This document shows, piece after piece, positions 37,705 through 46,928 of a stretch of DNA of 64,000 nucleotides. The translations under genes were made by a program, and so were the position numbers. This DNA is from Acinetobacter brisouisimilis (GTDB lineage: Bacteria; Pseudomonadota; Gammaproteobacteria; Pseudomonadales; Moraxellaceae). The stretch lies in assembly GCF_000368265.1 (NCBI RefSeq), contig NZ_KB851219.1, forward strand, positions 325,920-389,919. Reading direction: 5' to 3'. Position 1 is the first letter of the stretch. Every line of letters starts with the position of its first letter. Below the pieces are notes generated by a model. It searched no databases. It worked only from the letters and a program-made list of their open reading frames with translations, and had not been told where the DNA came from.

Positions 37705-39090
37705 TTAGCCGTCGAGTGCGACAGCATTTGATAATGTCTGTGTTTGCTTGCCCTGACGTGCAGGATGCTGAGTAGGCAGTTGATTACCTTGTGCAAAAAT
37801 CTTGTGACGCAACGTGCCATCGGCATAAGCAGTTTTGTAACGTCCACGCTGCTGCCACTCAGGAATCACATACTGAATAAAATCTTCATGTGATTCAGGG
37901 GTAATGGTGCGGGTCAGGTTAAAGCCATCGATGTCGGTTTGATCCAGCAGTTCAATCAGTTGCTCGGCAACTTCGGCGCCACTGCCGACAAAGAGCGGGT
38001 AGCGACCACCCAAAACATGCTGTTGTTTTAAGTCCCGTGGAGTGATTAGCTGTTCTTTAAATTTCTGATTGACTGAAGCAATACTGTTGGTGTCTTGATA
38101 GGGAATGGCTTCATCATCGGTAAACTGCGCAAGGTCGATGCCAACTGAACTGGAATAATGCGCCAAACCTGCTTCAGGGCTGGCATAGCGTTGATATTCG
38201 CTGAGTTTTTCCTGAGCTTCGGCTGATGTCTTTGCGGTGACTACGGTAATACCGACAAAGACTTTAATCGAATGTGGATCGCGCCCTTGTTCACGTGCCA
38301 GTTGGCGTAGGCGCTGTACTTGCTGACGGATTTTTTCAGGGCGATCGCCACCAATAAATACACATTCGGCATGGCGCGTGGCAAACTGCATGCCACGTGG
38401 TGATGCGCCAGCCTGAAACAATACGGGTGTGCGCTGCGGAGATGGGGCAACCTGAAACACGCCTTCACTTTGGAAGAAACGCCCGTGATGCTGAATCGGG
38501 TGAACCTTGCGTGGGTCAGTAAAGATGCGTTGCTGTTTGTCTTTCAGGACAGCATCATCTTCCCAAGAGTCTTGCCAGAACTTGTAAGATAATTCTAAAA
38601 ATTCTTCGGCTTGTTCGTAACGTAAATCGTGATCTTTCAGCCCTGACTGACCAATCAGGCGTTCGGCACTGTCGAGGTAGCCTGTGACGATATTCCAGCC
38701 GATCCGCCCGCGAGTCAGGTGGTCTAAACTGGCAAAACGCCGTGCCAGTTGATAAGGATGTTCATAACTTAAATTCACCGTTAAGCCAAAACCCAAATGC
38801 TCTGTGACACTTGCCATCGCAGAAATCAGGGTTGCAGGGTCATTACTTGGCAGTTGCACCGACTCACGTAAAGTCACATCGAGGTTGTTTTGATAAACAT
38901 CGTAAACCCCAGTAATGTCAGCGATAAACACACCATCAAACAGACCTTTTTCCAAAGTTTTGGCTAAATCTGTCCAGTAGTTCAGCTCGTCAAAACGGTA
39001 GGATTGATCGCGTGGATGTGTCCATAAACCGTGATTGATATGCCCAACACTGTTCATGTCAAAGGCATTCAGTAAAATCTGCTTCGACAT
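37705..39090 (-). CDS. LLM-class flavin-dependent monooxygenase (NtaA/SnaA/DszA type)
   Basis: FMNH2-dependent luciferase-fold monooxygenase of 461 residues. The family hallmarks are NAFDMNSVGHINHGLW at the N-terminus, LARRFASLDHLTRGRIGWNIVTGYLDSA (in order LARRFASLDHL, RIGWNIVTG), and VLFQAGASPRGMQFATRHAE. Relatives cleave C-S or C-N bonds (DszA, SnaA, NtaA). It needs reduced flavin from a separate reductase, and none is encoded in this operon. Its ATG overlaps the stop of the upstream acyl-CoA-dehydrogenase-like gene by one base. Confidence 0.9.
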   Translation of the reverse strand: MSKQILLNAFDMNSVGHINHGLWTHPRDQSYRFDELNYWTDLAKTLEKGLFDGVFIADITGVYDVYQNNLDVTLRESVQLPSNDPATLISAMASVTEHLGFGLTVNLSYEHPYQLARRFASLDHLTRGRIGWNIVTGYLDSAERLIGQSGLKDHDLRYEQAEEFLELSYKFWQDSWEDDAVLKDKQQRIFTDPRKVHPIQHHGRFFQSEGVFQVAPSPQRTPVLFQAGASPRGMQFATRHAECVFIGGDRPEKIRQQVQRLRQLAREQGRDPHSIKVFVGITVVTAKTSAEAQEKLSEYQRYASPEAGLAHYSSSVGIDLAQFTDDEAIPYQDTNSIASVNQKFKEQLITPRDLKQQHVLGGRYPLFVGSGAEVAEQLIELLDQTDIDGFNLTRTITPESHEDFIQYVIPEWQQRGRYKTAYADGTLRHKIFAQGNQLPTQHPARQGKQTQTLSNAVALDG

Positions 39091-40313
39091 TACAGTGTTC
39101 CTCGGCGCGGCGGCAAAATGTGGTTCAATACATAATTGCCAATAAAATAATATTTCCAGCGAGCAGCATCGTGCAGGGTATGTACCCGTGTATTACGCCA
39201 GTACAGGTCAAGACCATCATCACGTTGACTGCCGCGGCTACCTGCCAGTTCAATCAGTTTGGATGAAGCCAGCAGTGCAATGTCGGTGCTATGCGCTCGT
39301 ACTTTGGCTACCTGAATCGAAGCAAGGGCAATGTTGTCGACTGTCGGCTTTGGCTTGGCAGCATCGACTGCATAGGCAGCCTGTTTCAGGAGCAGTTCAC
39401 TGGCTTTGACATCGACTGCGACTTGACCCAACTCGTATAAGGTCAGTGGGTCTTGGCTTGCGCTATCGACATGAGCATCTATCCACGGGCGGGCTTGTCT
39501 GACTCGTTGCAGGGTTTCTTCAAAAGCTGCACGGGCAATCCCGACTTCAATGGATGCATGAATCAGTTGGGCAAAAGGCCCGACCACGGTTGGCTGTGTA
39601 AATGCCGAATCAAATGGAATCACATCGTCTTCTGCGACGAAAACCTGATTAAATTTGACTGTACCGCTGCCTGTGGTGCGTTGTCCAAAACCTGACCAGT
39701 CATCTAGCAGTTCTAAACCATCACTATGTCGTGGTACAAAGGCCAAAAACTCACGTTCTTGTGCATCTTTCACTAAAGTGGGAATACGATGGGCAAACAA
39801 ACTGCCTGTGCAGTAAAACTTCTCACCCTGAATCAGATAACCACCTTCAATCGCCTGAATCTGGCTATGTTTCTGGGCGGCATTTCTGGTTTTAAACTCG
39901 GCAAGTGCATTGCCAAAACGAGCACCTTGTAATACTTCACGGTAAAGTTGCTGTTTTTGTTGTTCTGTGCCTGTATTGCGTAGCACTTCAAGGGCATAAA
40001 AATGGTTTTGTGGAATTTGCCCGATTGAACCATCTACACCGCTAAACAGCGCCACAATTTGAGCCACTGTCCAACTTGAGACTTCTGCACCGCCGTATTG
40101 TTTCGGCACCGTAATTGCCCATAACCCAGACTGGCTAAATTTTTGAATTTCTTCAAAAGGCAAGCGGCGCTCTTGATCACGCTCAACGGCCAGTTGCTTG
40201 AATTCCTGACTGAGTTGCTGTGCGATCTCCAGTGCTTCGGCATCTGAGGTAATAATGTGGGCGGTATGGTGTAGTTGAGGCTGTTCTGCCCAAAAATCTT
40301 GATAGGAAGTCAT
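39090..40313 (-). CDS. SfnB/DszC-like flavin monooxygenase (acyl-CoA dehydrogenase fold), copy 2
   Basis: Protein of 407 residues with the acyl-CoA dehydrogenase fold, of the SfnB sulfur-acquisition family. Visible are VPKQYGGAEVSSWTVAQIV, GSIGQIPQNHFYALE, LLDDWSGFGQRTTGSGTVKF and, near the end, WRNTRVHTLHDAARWKYYFIGN. The THTLHD-type segment is typical of DszC-like monooxygenases that use FMNH2 and oxygen. It lies 10 bases downstream of the paralogue at 40324 and overlaps the LLM gene by one base. Confidence 0.88.
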   Translation of the reverse strand: MTSYQDFWAEQPQLHHTAHIITSDAEALEIAQQLSQEFKQLAVERDQERRLPFEEIQKFSQSGLWAITVPKQYGGAEVSSWTVAQIVALFSGVDGSIGQIPQNHFYALEVLRNTGTEQQKQQLYREVLQGARFGNALAEFKTRNAAQKHSQIQAIEGGYLIQGEKFYCTGSLFAHRIPTLVKDAQEREFLAFVPRHSDGLELLDDWSGFGQRTTGSGTVKFNQVFVAEDDVIPFDSAFTQPTVVGPFAQLIHASIEVGIARAAFEETLQRVRQARPWIDAHVDSASQDPLTLYELGQVAVDVKASELLLKQAAYAVDAAKPKPTVDNIALASIQVAKVRAHSTDIALLASSKLIELAGSRGSQRDDGLDLYWRNTRVHTLHDAARWKYYFIGNYVLNHILPPRRGTL

Positions 40314-40323
40314 GGCCTTCTCC

Positions 40324-41523
40324 TTAAATCCATGCGTGGCGTGCAGGAAAAACGCCGTTTAAGTAATAATTGCCCAAGGCATGATATTTCCAGCGTACTG
40401 GGTCATGCAGGGTATGCACGCGCGCATTGCGCCAGTGCTGGTCGAGGTTGTATTGGCTTAAAGAAGAGCGGCTGCCACCGAGCTCAAACAGTTTTTCCGA
40501 AATGGTTAGGGCAGCGCGATGCGCATAAATTTTGGCTTCAGCAACGGCAATCGAGGCTTGAGCAGCCTGAGCGTCGCTTATACTGGACAGCTGATCCAGT
40601 TCATCGAGGAGTTCAGCCGCATTATTGAGCAGTAGTACACTGGCATTGAGTAAAATATCTAGCTTGCCAATTTCCTGTAAGGTAAATAATTCCTGACTGG
40701 CGCGCTCGACCTGAGCATCGACTATCGGGCGAGCTTTGCGTACTGAACTGAGCGTATCTTGCAAAGCTGCTTCGGCAATCCCGACACCAATCGAGACTTG
40801 CAGTAGTTGTGAATACGCCCCGCGATAATTTGCCGTTTCATTAAGTTTACGTTCATCAAAAATCAGTTCGGGGTCAACCTGTACCTGATGCAGTTTGACT
40901 GTGCCACTCGATGTAGTGCGTTGCCCAAAACCATTCCAGTCATCAACCACTTCAACGCCGTGTTGTTGTCTTTCAATCAAGACCAACACCACATGACCTT
41001 CAGGATGCAGTGCTTTGACTGCCAGTAACTCTGCAAAGCTGCTGCCTGTCGAATAAAATTTTTCACCTGTCAGGAAGTATTGACCATTCACCAAACTCAG
41101 TGTTGTATGCAAAGTCTTGGTGTCTTTGCTGTGCCTTTCAGGTCCTGCATTGGCCAAGAAGCGACCTGCTAAGATTTGCTGATAAACCCATTTTTTTTGT
41201 TTTTCAGTGCCCATAATTTCGATCAGATTGAGCACCCCAAACTGGTTCTGTGGAATTTGACCCACATTGGCATCGGCTTTCGCCAAGATACGAAACACGT
41301 GACTTAAGGTTTTATTGGAAACAAAAGCACCGCCATAGGTTTTGGGAATACGAATGCCAGTCAACCCTTTTTGAGTGAGTTGCTGAATGACATCGGTAGG
41401 TAAAACGTGTTGTTGATCACGTAGATTTCGTTGTTCTAAAGCAAAATCTGCCAATTGATAGGCAGCATTAATCGCTTCTTGATCGTTTTGAATAATATTG
41501 GCATTTGGCTGAATAGTAGACAT
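40324..41523 (-). CDS. SfnB/DszC-like flavin monooxygenase (acyl-CoA dehydrogenase fold), copy 1
   Basis: First gene of the seven-gene operon; 399 residues. It is a paralogue of the next gene: IPKTYGGAFVSNKTLSHVF, ANVGQIPQNQFGVLNLI, VVDDWNGFGQRTTSSGTVKL and RNARVHTLHDPVRWKYHALGNYYLNG. The SfnB name comes from the dimethyl sulfone pathway of Pseudomonas, but the true substrate cannot be read here. Promoter and inverted repeat lie 55-100 bases upstream. Confidence 0.88.
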   Translation of the reverse strand: MSTIQPNANIIQNDQEAINAAYQLADFALEQRNLRDQQHVLPTDVIQQLTQKGLTGIRIPKTYGGAFVSNKTLSHVFRILAKADANVGQIPQNQFGVLNLIEIMGTEKQKKWVYQQILAGRFLANAGPERHSKDTKTLHTTLSLVNGQYFLTGEKFYSTGSSFAELLAVKALHPEGHVVLVLIERQQHGVEVVDDWNGFGQRTTSSGTVKLHQVQVDPELIFDERKLNETANYRGAYSQLLQVSIGVGIAEAALQDTLSSVRKARPIVDAQVERASQELFTLQEIGKLDILLNASVLLLNNAAELLDELDQLSSISDAQAAQASIAVAEAKIYAHRAALTISEKLFELGGSRSSLSQYNLDQHWRNARVHTLHDPVRWKYHALGNYYLNGVFPARHAWI

Positions 41524-41578
41524 GACAAGCCCCTTGATTGCATCGTCACACCGTAATCAGAAAAAAAGCGGTTGAGAA

Positions 41579-41625
41579 ATAAGGCTTATTGCAAACCTTA
41601 TGTAAAAAACTGCATAAAAAGTCAA
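41579..41625 (-). promoter_or_regulatory. Promoter of the organosulfur operon with an inverted repeat over the -10
   Basis: On the minus strand TTGACT (41620-41625) and CATAAG (41597-41602) are 17 bases apart. ATAAGG (41579-41584) and CCTTAT (41596-41601) form an inverted repeat with an 11-base spacer that covers the -10 and the likely transcription start. The remaining gap to smpB is AT-rich and otherwise holds only the smpB terminator. Confidence 0.5.
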
Positions 41626-41781
41626 AAATAAGATAAGAATGGAATTAAAAAATTAAGTTATTGATATTGTTTGTATTTTTATTTTATTGCTGCTGTATTT
41701 AAAACTGGAATACAGAAAAACTGCTAAGTAATGCAGAAATCGAGCTAAATGTATCCGAATACAGACGGGGCCTACGGGCAT

Positions 41782-41813
41782 AAAAAAAGCGAAACCAGTG
41801 GCTTCGCTTTTAA
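41782..41813 (-). terminator. Intrinsic terminator of smpB
   Basis: On the minus strand AAGCGAAGCCACTGGTTTCGCTT folds as a short stem-loop (stem AAGCGAA / TTCGCTT) followed by a T run. Confidence 0.8.
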
Positions 41814-41824
41814 AAGAATCAGGG

Positions 41825-42301
41825 TTAGCGGTGAAAAATACGGGCTTTGTCACGTTGCCAGTCGCGGTCTTTTTCAGTAGCGCGTTTGTCATGTAATTGC
41901 TTACCTTTTACCAGCGCAATTTCCAGTTTCGCCAAATGTCCTTTCCAGTAACATGCCAAAGGTACACACGTGTAACCTTTTTGATTGACTGCGCCTGTGA
42001 GCTGTTCCAGTTCACGACGTGACAGTAACAGCTTGCGAGTACGAGTGGCTTCGGGGACTACGTGAGTTGAGGCAGACAAGAGCGGCTGAATCTGTGCGCC
42101 AAATAAAAACGCTTCATTATTTTTAAAAATAATATAGCTTTCAACCAGACTCATACGCCCAGCACGCAAGGATTTGACTTCCCAACCCTGTAGGGAAAGA
42201 CCCGCTTCAAATTTTTCTTCGATAAAATAATCATGACGGGCACGCTTATTTTGTGCAATAGTTCCGCCATTATTTTTCTTGACTACAGTTGCTTTCGCCA
42301 T
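41825..42301 (-). CDS. smpB: SsrA-binding protein SmpB
   Basis: Binds tmRNA and brings it to stalled ribosomes for trans-translation. 158 residues with [29 protein letters not shown] and the C-terminal basic tail [19 protein letters not shown]. The tmRNA gene itself was not found in this window. Divergent from coaD. Confidence 0.96.
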   Translation of the reverse strand: MAKATVVKKNNGGTIAQNKRARHDYFIEEKFEAGLSLQGWEVKSLRAGRMSLVESYIIFKNNEAFLFGAQIQPLLSASTHVVPEATRTRKLLLSRRELEQLTGAVNQKGYTCVPLACYWKGHLAKLEIALVKGKQLHDKRATEKDRDWQRDKARIFHR

Positions 42302-42399
42302 AATTAAATCATTCCAAAACTGTATCTATTGTGCCGCAAACTTTTCCTAAGGTGAAGCTTTTCTACAGAAAACAAAGCAGTTCCTTCGCTAAAAAATAA

Positions 42400-42939
<540 letters not shown>

Positions 42940-42940
42940 C

Positions 42941-43210
42941 GTGTCATTATATATTACTGAAGAATGTATTAACTGTGATGTCTGTGAGCCAGTATGCCCC
43001 AATGAAGCGATTTTCTTTGGGGAGCTGATTTATGAGATCAATCCTGATTTATGCACCGAATGTGTGGGGCATCATGATCAACCGCAGTGTCAATTATTTT
43101 GTCCTGTTGACTGTATTCCTCTCGATCCGAACCATAAAGAAAGCCAAGAGCAGTTATTTGAGAAGTATCAACGACTGACTGCGCAAAAAAACGCAAGCAT
43201 TTCTGAATAA
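42941..43210 (+). CDS. YfhL-family 4Fe-4S ferredoxin
   Basis: Small electron carrier of 89 residues with two cluster motifs. The first is CINCDVCEPVCP; the second begins CTECVGHHDQPQCQLFCPVDC, with the extended spacing typical of the YfhL/Fdx type. The start is GTG 42941 (MSLYITEECINC), one base after the coaD stop codon; the frame is open further upstream only because it overlaps coaD. The coaD-ferredoxin pair is common in gammaproteobacteria. Confidence 0.9.
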   Translation: MSLYITEECINCDVCEPVCPNEAIFFGELIYEINPDLCTECVGHHDQPQCQLFCPVDCIPLDPNHKESQEQLFEKYQRLTAQKNASISE

Positions 43211-43217
43211 GATTTGC

Positions 43218-43223
43218 TACTAT
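43218..43223 (+). promoter_or_regulatory. -10 hexamer of rnpB
   Basis: TACTAT lies 7 bases before the mature RNA start. The -35 would fall inside the ferredoxin gene and is not clear. Confidence 0.4.
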
Positions 43224-43229
43224 ACGCGC

Positions 43230-43584
<355 letters not shown>

Positions 43585-43604
43585 TTATTTTTTTGAAAAA
43601 ATGC

Positions 43605-43633
43605 TTGACGCTGTAACAAAAAGTAAAGATAAT
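43605..43633 (+). promoter_or_regulatory. Promoter of tRNA-Met
   Basis: TTGACG (43605-43610), 17-base spacer, GATAAT (43628-43633), 15 bases before the mature tRNA start. The GCGCGC just after the -10 resembles a GC-rich stringent discriminator. Confidence 0.7.
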
Positions 43634-43648
43634 GCGCGCACAGTTTTC

Positions 43649-43725
43649 GGCTATGTAGCTCAGTTGGTTAGAGCACCGCACTCATAATGCGGGGGTCACA
43701 AGTTCAAGTCTCGTCATAGCCACCA
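43649..43725 (+). tRNA. Elongator tRNA-Met (anticodon CAT)
   Basis: 77 bases with encoded CCA. Acceptor stem GGCTATG / CATAGCC, D arm with AGCTCAGTTGGTTAGAGC, anticodon arm CCGCA-CTCATAA-TGCGG, T arm with GTTCAAGTC. The first pair is G-C, so it is the elongator and not the initiator. CAT could also be the lysidine-modified Ile isoacceptor, but the body matches E. coli elongator tRNA-Met. Confidence 0.9.
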
Positions 43726-43731
43726 TTTTAT

Positions 43732-43760
43732 AAACCATGCATCATTGCATGGTTTTTTTT
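43732..43760 (+). terminator. Terminator of tRNA-Met
   Basis: AACCATGCA / TGCATGGTT stem with a TCAT loop, followed by eight or nine T. Confidence 0.88.
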
Positions 43761-43870
43761 TGAATAATTTTTACATTTAAATCTAAGTTTTGGTTTTTCT
43801 TGGGGTTGTGATTATGCTATTACAAGAAATAACTCTATATATTTCACATTTATAACAATAAGGACAAACT

Positions 43871-45328
43871 ATGCCACATATTGATGCCATAGATTCTTTC
43901 CATATTTTTCAGCTTGCTCCGATTGCCATGTGGATTGAAGACTGGAGTGGTATTGCAAGGCAGTTTGTCCAGTGGCGTGAACAGGGCGTTACCGATTTAC
44001 GTCATTTTTTACAACAAGATCCCCGGCGTATTCGTCAGTGTGTCGAGCAGATTCAAATTCTAGACGTGAATCAGGCTACCTTAACTCTATTTGAAGCACG
44101 TGATTTTGCGCATTTGTCAGCGCATTTATCTGATATTTTTCGCGATGAAATGTATAACCTGCAAATAGAGGGGTTGGTTGCCGTATGGAATGGTCATTTG
44201 CAGTTTGCTAGTGAGCAGGTCAATTATTCAATTTCTGGAAAACGGATTGATATTCAACTGCGTGGGCAAGTTTTGCCAGAGGCGGAGCAAGATTTAAGTC
44301 GCATTTTAGTCACGACGGAAGATATTACCGCCTATCAAAATGCACGCCGTCAGGAATTTAAAAATCGTGCTTTGGCAGAGGCACGCTTTGTATATTCACC
44401 TGCGGCATTGTGGGTGGAAGATTTTAGTGTGATCAAGAAAAAACTCGATCATCTGAAATATATTGGTATTGAAGATTTACGGACTTTTCTGGATGTACAC
44501 CCAGAATTTATAAGTGACAGTATCGCGGGGATTCGGGTACTTGATGTCAATCAAAAAGTATTAGATTTATTTTTAGCACCCAATAAACACGTTCTGCTGG
44601 AAAATATTGATAAAGTTTTGGGTTGCCCAGAAATGCTCAATTCATTTCGTGAGCAGTTGCTGGAACTTTGGGAAGGTAATCTGTTTCATCAGCGTGAAGT
44701 GGTCAACCATGCACTGGATGGTTCAGAGCGACATGTACTACTGCAATTTTCCATTTTTCCAAGCTATGAACATGACTGGTCGATGGTGCAACTGGCAATG
44801 ACGGATATTACTGCACGCAAAAAAGCAGAGTCTTATCTGGAATATCTGGGTAAACATGATGTGTTGACCAAACTGTATAATCGCGCATTTTTTCATGAAG
44901 AACTGAAGCGTTTAACCCGACAGAAAATTTTCCCTGTGTCGGCAATTTATCTGGATCTCAATGCCTTAAAGACAGTCAATGATGATTTTGGACATGATGC
45001 TGGCGATGATATCTTGCGGCGAACAGGTGAAATTCTGCAACAGGCAATCAGTCCGCCATATTCAGGTTCACGTATCGGTGGTGATGAATTTGTTCTGCTG
45101 CTGCCACGTGCAGATCAGCAGGCTGCAGCAAAACTTGTAGTGACTTTGAGAGAACTATTTCATTTGGACAACCAGTACCATGCCAGCTTACCGATGAGTA
45201 TCGCAATCGGAACAGCAACCAGTGAACCATATGAATCTCTGGAAGATATGCTCAAACGTGCTGATCATCAGATGTATCTGGACAAAAACCGTTACTATGC
45301 CAAAAACTCGGCAGTTTTAAACCCTTAA
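43871..45328 (+). CDS. Diguanylate cyclase with two tandem PAS-like sensor domains
   Basis: 485 residues, no membrane segment, so cytoplasmic. The C-terminal GGDEF domain (about 325-480) has HDVLTKLYNRAFF and the intact active site RIGGDEFVLLLP at 401-412, so it should make cyclic di-GMP. No RxxD inhibitory site precedes it. The N-terminal part is an internal duplication with an exact 160-residue offset: APIAMWIEDWSGI / SPAALWVEDFSVI at 17 and 177, and QILDVNQATLTLF / RVLDVNQKVLDLF at 62 and 222. Its stop overlaps the stop of the convergent DeoR-like gene by 4 bases. Confidence 0.9.
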   Translation: MPHIDAIDSFHIFQLAPIAMWIEDWSGIARQFVQWREQGVTDLRHFLQQDPRRIRQCVEQIQILDVNQATLTLFEARDFAHLSAHLSDIFRDEMYNLQIEGLVAVWNGHLQFASEQVNYSISGKRIDIQLRGQVLPEAEQDLSRILVTTEDITAYQNARRQEFKNRALAEARFVYSPAALWVEDFSVIKKKLDHLKYIGIEDLRTFLDVHPEFISDSIAGIRVLDVNQKVLDLFLAPNKHVLLENIDKVLGCPEMLNSFREQLLELWEGNLFHQREVVNHALDGSERHVLLQFSIFPSYEHDWSMVQLAMTDITARKKAESYLEYLGKHDVLTKLYNRAFFHEELKRLTRQKIFPVSAIYLDLNALKTVNDDFGHDAGDDILRRTGEILQQAISPPYSGSRIGGDEFVLLLPRADQQAAAKLVVTLRELFHLDNQYHASLPMSIAIGTATSEPYESLEDMLKRADHQMYLDKNRYYAKNSAVLNP

Positions 45329-45888
45329 GCCCAAATTATTTGCTGAAAATGTTGCTGGTAACTGGCAAGATCAATCTCTGATTTGGCTTCCTGATTGCTA
45401 ATGAGCATGGAAACTTCATGATGTTGTGCATAACGCACACGACTGACCACACCGAGTTTACTCTGATCTGCCAAAATAAAAGTTTGTTTGGCTTGCTTGA
45501 CCATAGCTTTGGCAATGTTGGCTTCTTCACTATAGAAACTGCTTGCACCGTGTACAGGGTCAATCCCGACAGGTGACAATAATGCAATATTTGCCTGATA
45601 GCGATAAATCTCCGAAATCACTAAATCGCCTTGAGTTTGCGGGCGCTGTTGTACCCGCCCACCGAGTAAAATAATTTCATGTTGTGGGGCATCATGCTTA
45701 TAGCCAACGGTTAAGTTAAATACCGCCTGTAAGCTATTGGTGATAATCATTAGTCCTGATAGGGTTCTGAGTTCTTCTGCCAAAATTGATGTGGTACTGC
45801 CTGCATCTAGAAAAATGATTTGCCTAGTCTGCAAATGTTGTAGTGCTGCCCCGTGCAATGGCGCATTACTAATGTATATCATGAGCAT
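45325..45888 (-). pseudogene. DeoR/GlpR-type regulator lacking the DNA-binding domain
   Basis: 187 residues matching only the sugar-sensor domain of DeoR-family repressors: QIIFLDAGSTTSILAEEL, IITNSLQAVFNL, IILLGGRVQQRPQTQGDL and QTFILADQSKLG. Complete members have about 250 residues with an N-terminal winged helix of about 60. The frame can be traced upstream to about 45950 (residues KNERFKFGSERRSLNKLN) without a good start and then meets a stop, and the YdcF gene ends at 45991. There is no room for the helix-turn-helix. Either a decayed gene or a regulator fragment working without DNA binding. Confidence 0.75.
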
Positions 45889-45990
45889 GTTGAGTTTGTT
45901 TAAGCTGCGCCGTTCTGAACCAAACTTAAACCGTTCATTTTTTATTGTGATTTATCTTGGTTGAAGTGGTTCATGAAAAAAGAAACAACC

Positions 45991-46785
45991 TTAATATTCC
46001 TGCAAGATCTTGCCACTAATAAAGGCAAAATACTCTCGAAGCCATGCGTTATAACGTGTTTCTAATGGTGTTTGTGCTGCAAACATCATGCTGTGAGTGT
46101 AGTGTTGTTTGCATGCAATTGCTTGCGCACGGATGGTATGAAAGTCACTGGTGACAATCGCAATCGGCATATCTTTTGTTACCTGATGCTGTGCCAATAA
46201 AACGGTACTGTTTTTAAAATTAAGTTCAGTACTGGTGCTTCGATCTTCTAGCAACATGTGCTGTCTAGGTAGTCCATATTTTTGCTGTAAATAGTTTGCC
46301 ATGACCTGTGCTTCCGTCACTGTTTCTGCAAAATCTAATCCACCTGACAGTACAAGCCATGCTTGAGGCTGTTGCTTGGCAAGCGCTGCTGCACGGTCAA
46401 GGCGCAGTGCCAATGTTGGGCTAGGCTGCCCCTGAATCACGCCACTACCCAACACAATAATCGCTCGTACAGGTGATGTAATTTGTGTTTGAGCTTGCAT
46501 ATGGATTTTGAGCTGGTAAATGAAAACTGCAAAAGAAATCAGCCAGATAACAAATAATCCCCAAAGAATAAAGTATGTAGATTGCAGCGCAGGATGCTGT
46601 GCCAAATAGCCGTGTATAAACTGCCATGCCAAAGCAATAAAGACAAACCCGATTCCCATCAAGAAGGGCAATATAATCCCAATATGAATTTTGCCTTGTA
46701 ACAATAAATAGAGGCTGTCAGCCAGAAAAACGCTGCCAATAAAAAATAAAATAATTCGAAAACATATTGTTAGAAGAATTGTCAT
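45991..46785 (-). CDS. YdcF/ElyC-SanA family (DUF218) membrane protein
   Basis: 264 residues with three N-terminal hydrophobic segments (about 1-95) and a periplasmic or cytoplasmic DUF218 domain: IIVLGSGVIQGQPSPTLALRLDRA (in parts), WLVLSGGLDFAETVTEAQVM, LLEDRSTSTELNFKNS and AIVTSDFHTIRAQ. Family members such as ElyC and SanA affect envelope and peptidoglycan integrity in E. coli; the exact reaction is unknown. Single gene. Confidence 0.85.
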   Translation of the reverse strand: MTILLTICFRIILFFIGSVFLADSLYLLLQGKIHIGIILPFLMGIGFVFIALAWQFIHGYLAQHPALQSTYFILWGLFVIWLISFAVFIYQLKIHMQAQTQITSPVRAIIVLGSGVIQGQPSPTLALRLDRAAALAKQQPQAWLVLSGGLDFAETVTEAQVMANYLQQKYGLPRQHMLLEDRSTSTELNFKNSTVLLAQHQVTKDMPIAIVTSDFHTIRAQAIACKQHYTHSMMFAAQTPLETRYNAWLREYFAFISGKILQEY

Positions 46786-46928
46786 AGATGCTCAGTTGTT
46801 TTTTTGCAAAATGCAACGATTAATTATATTGAAACAATACTGCAAAGAAACGATTCAGATTGAATTATTCTTTCGCAGTAGAATGCCGTGGATTTCCTTT
46901 TTTGATTGTCATTTCAAAGATGCTGCCT

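Noticed and set aside
41653..41892. 79-residue frame at the 3' end of smpB
   Set aside because: Runs through the smpB terminator in a different frame from the clear smpB gene.
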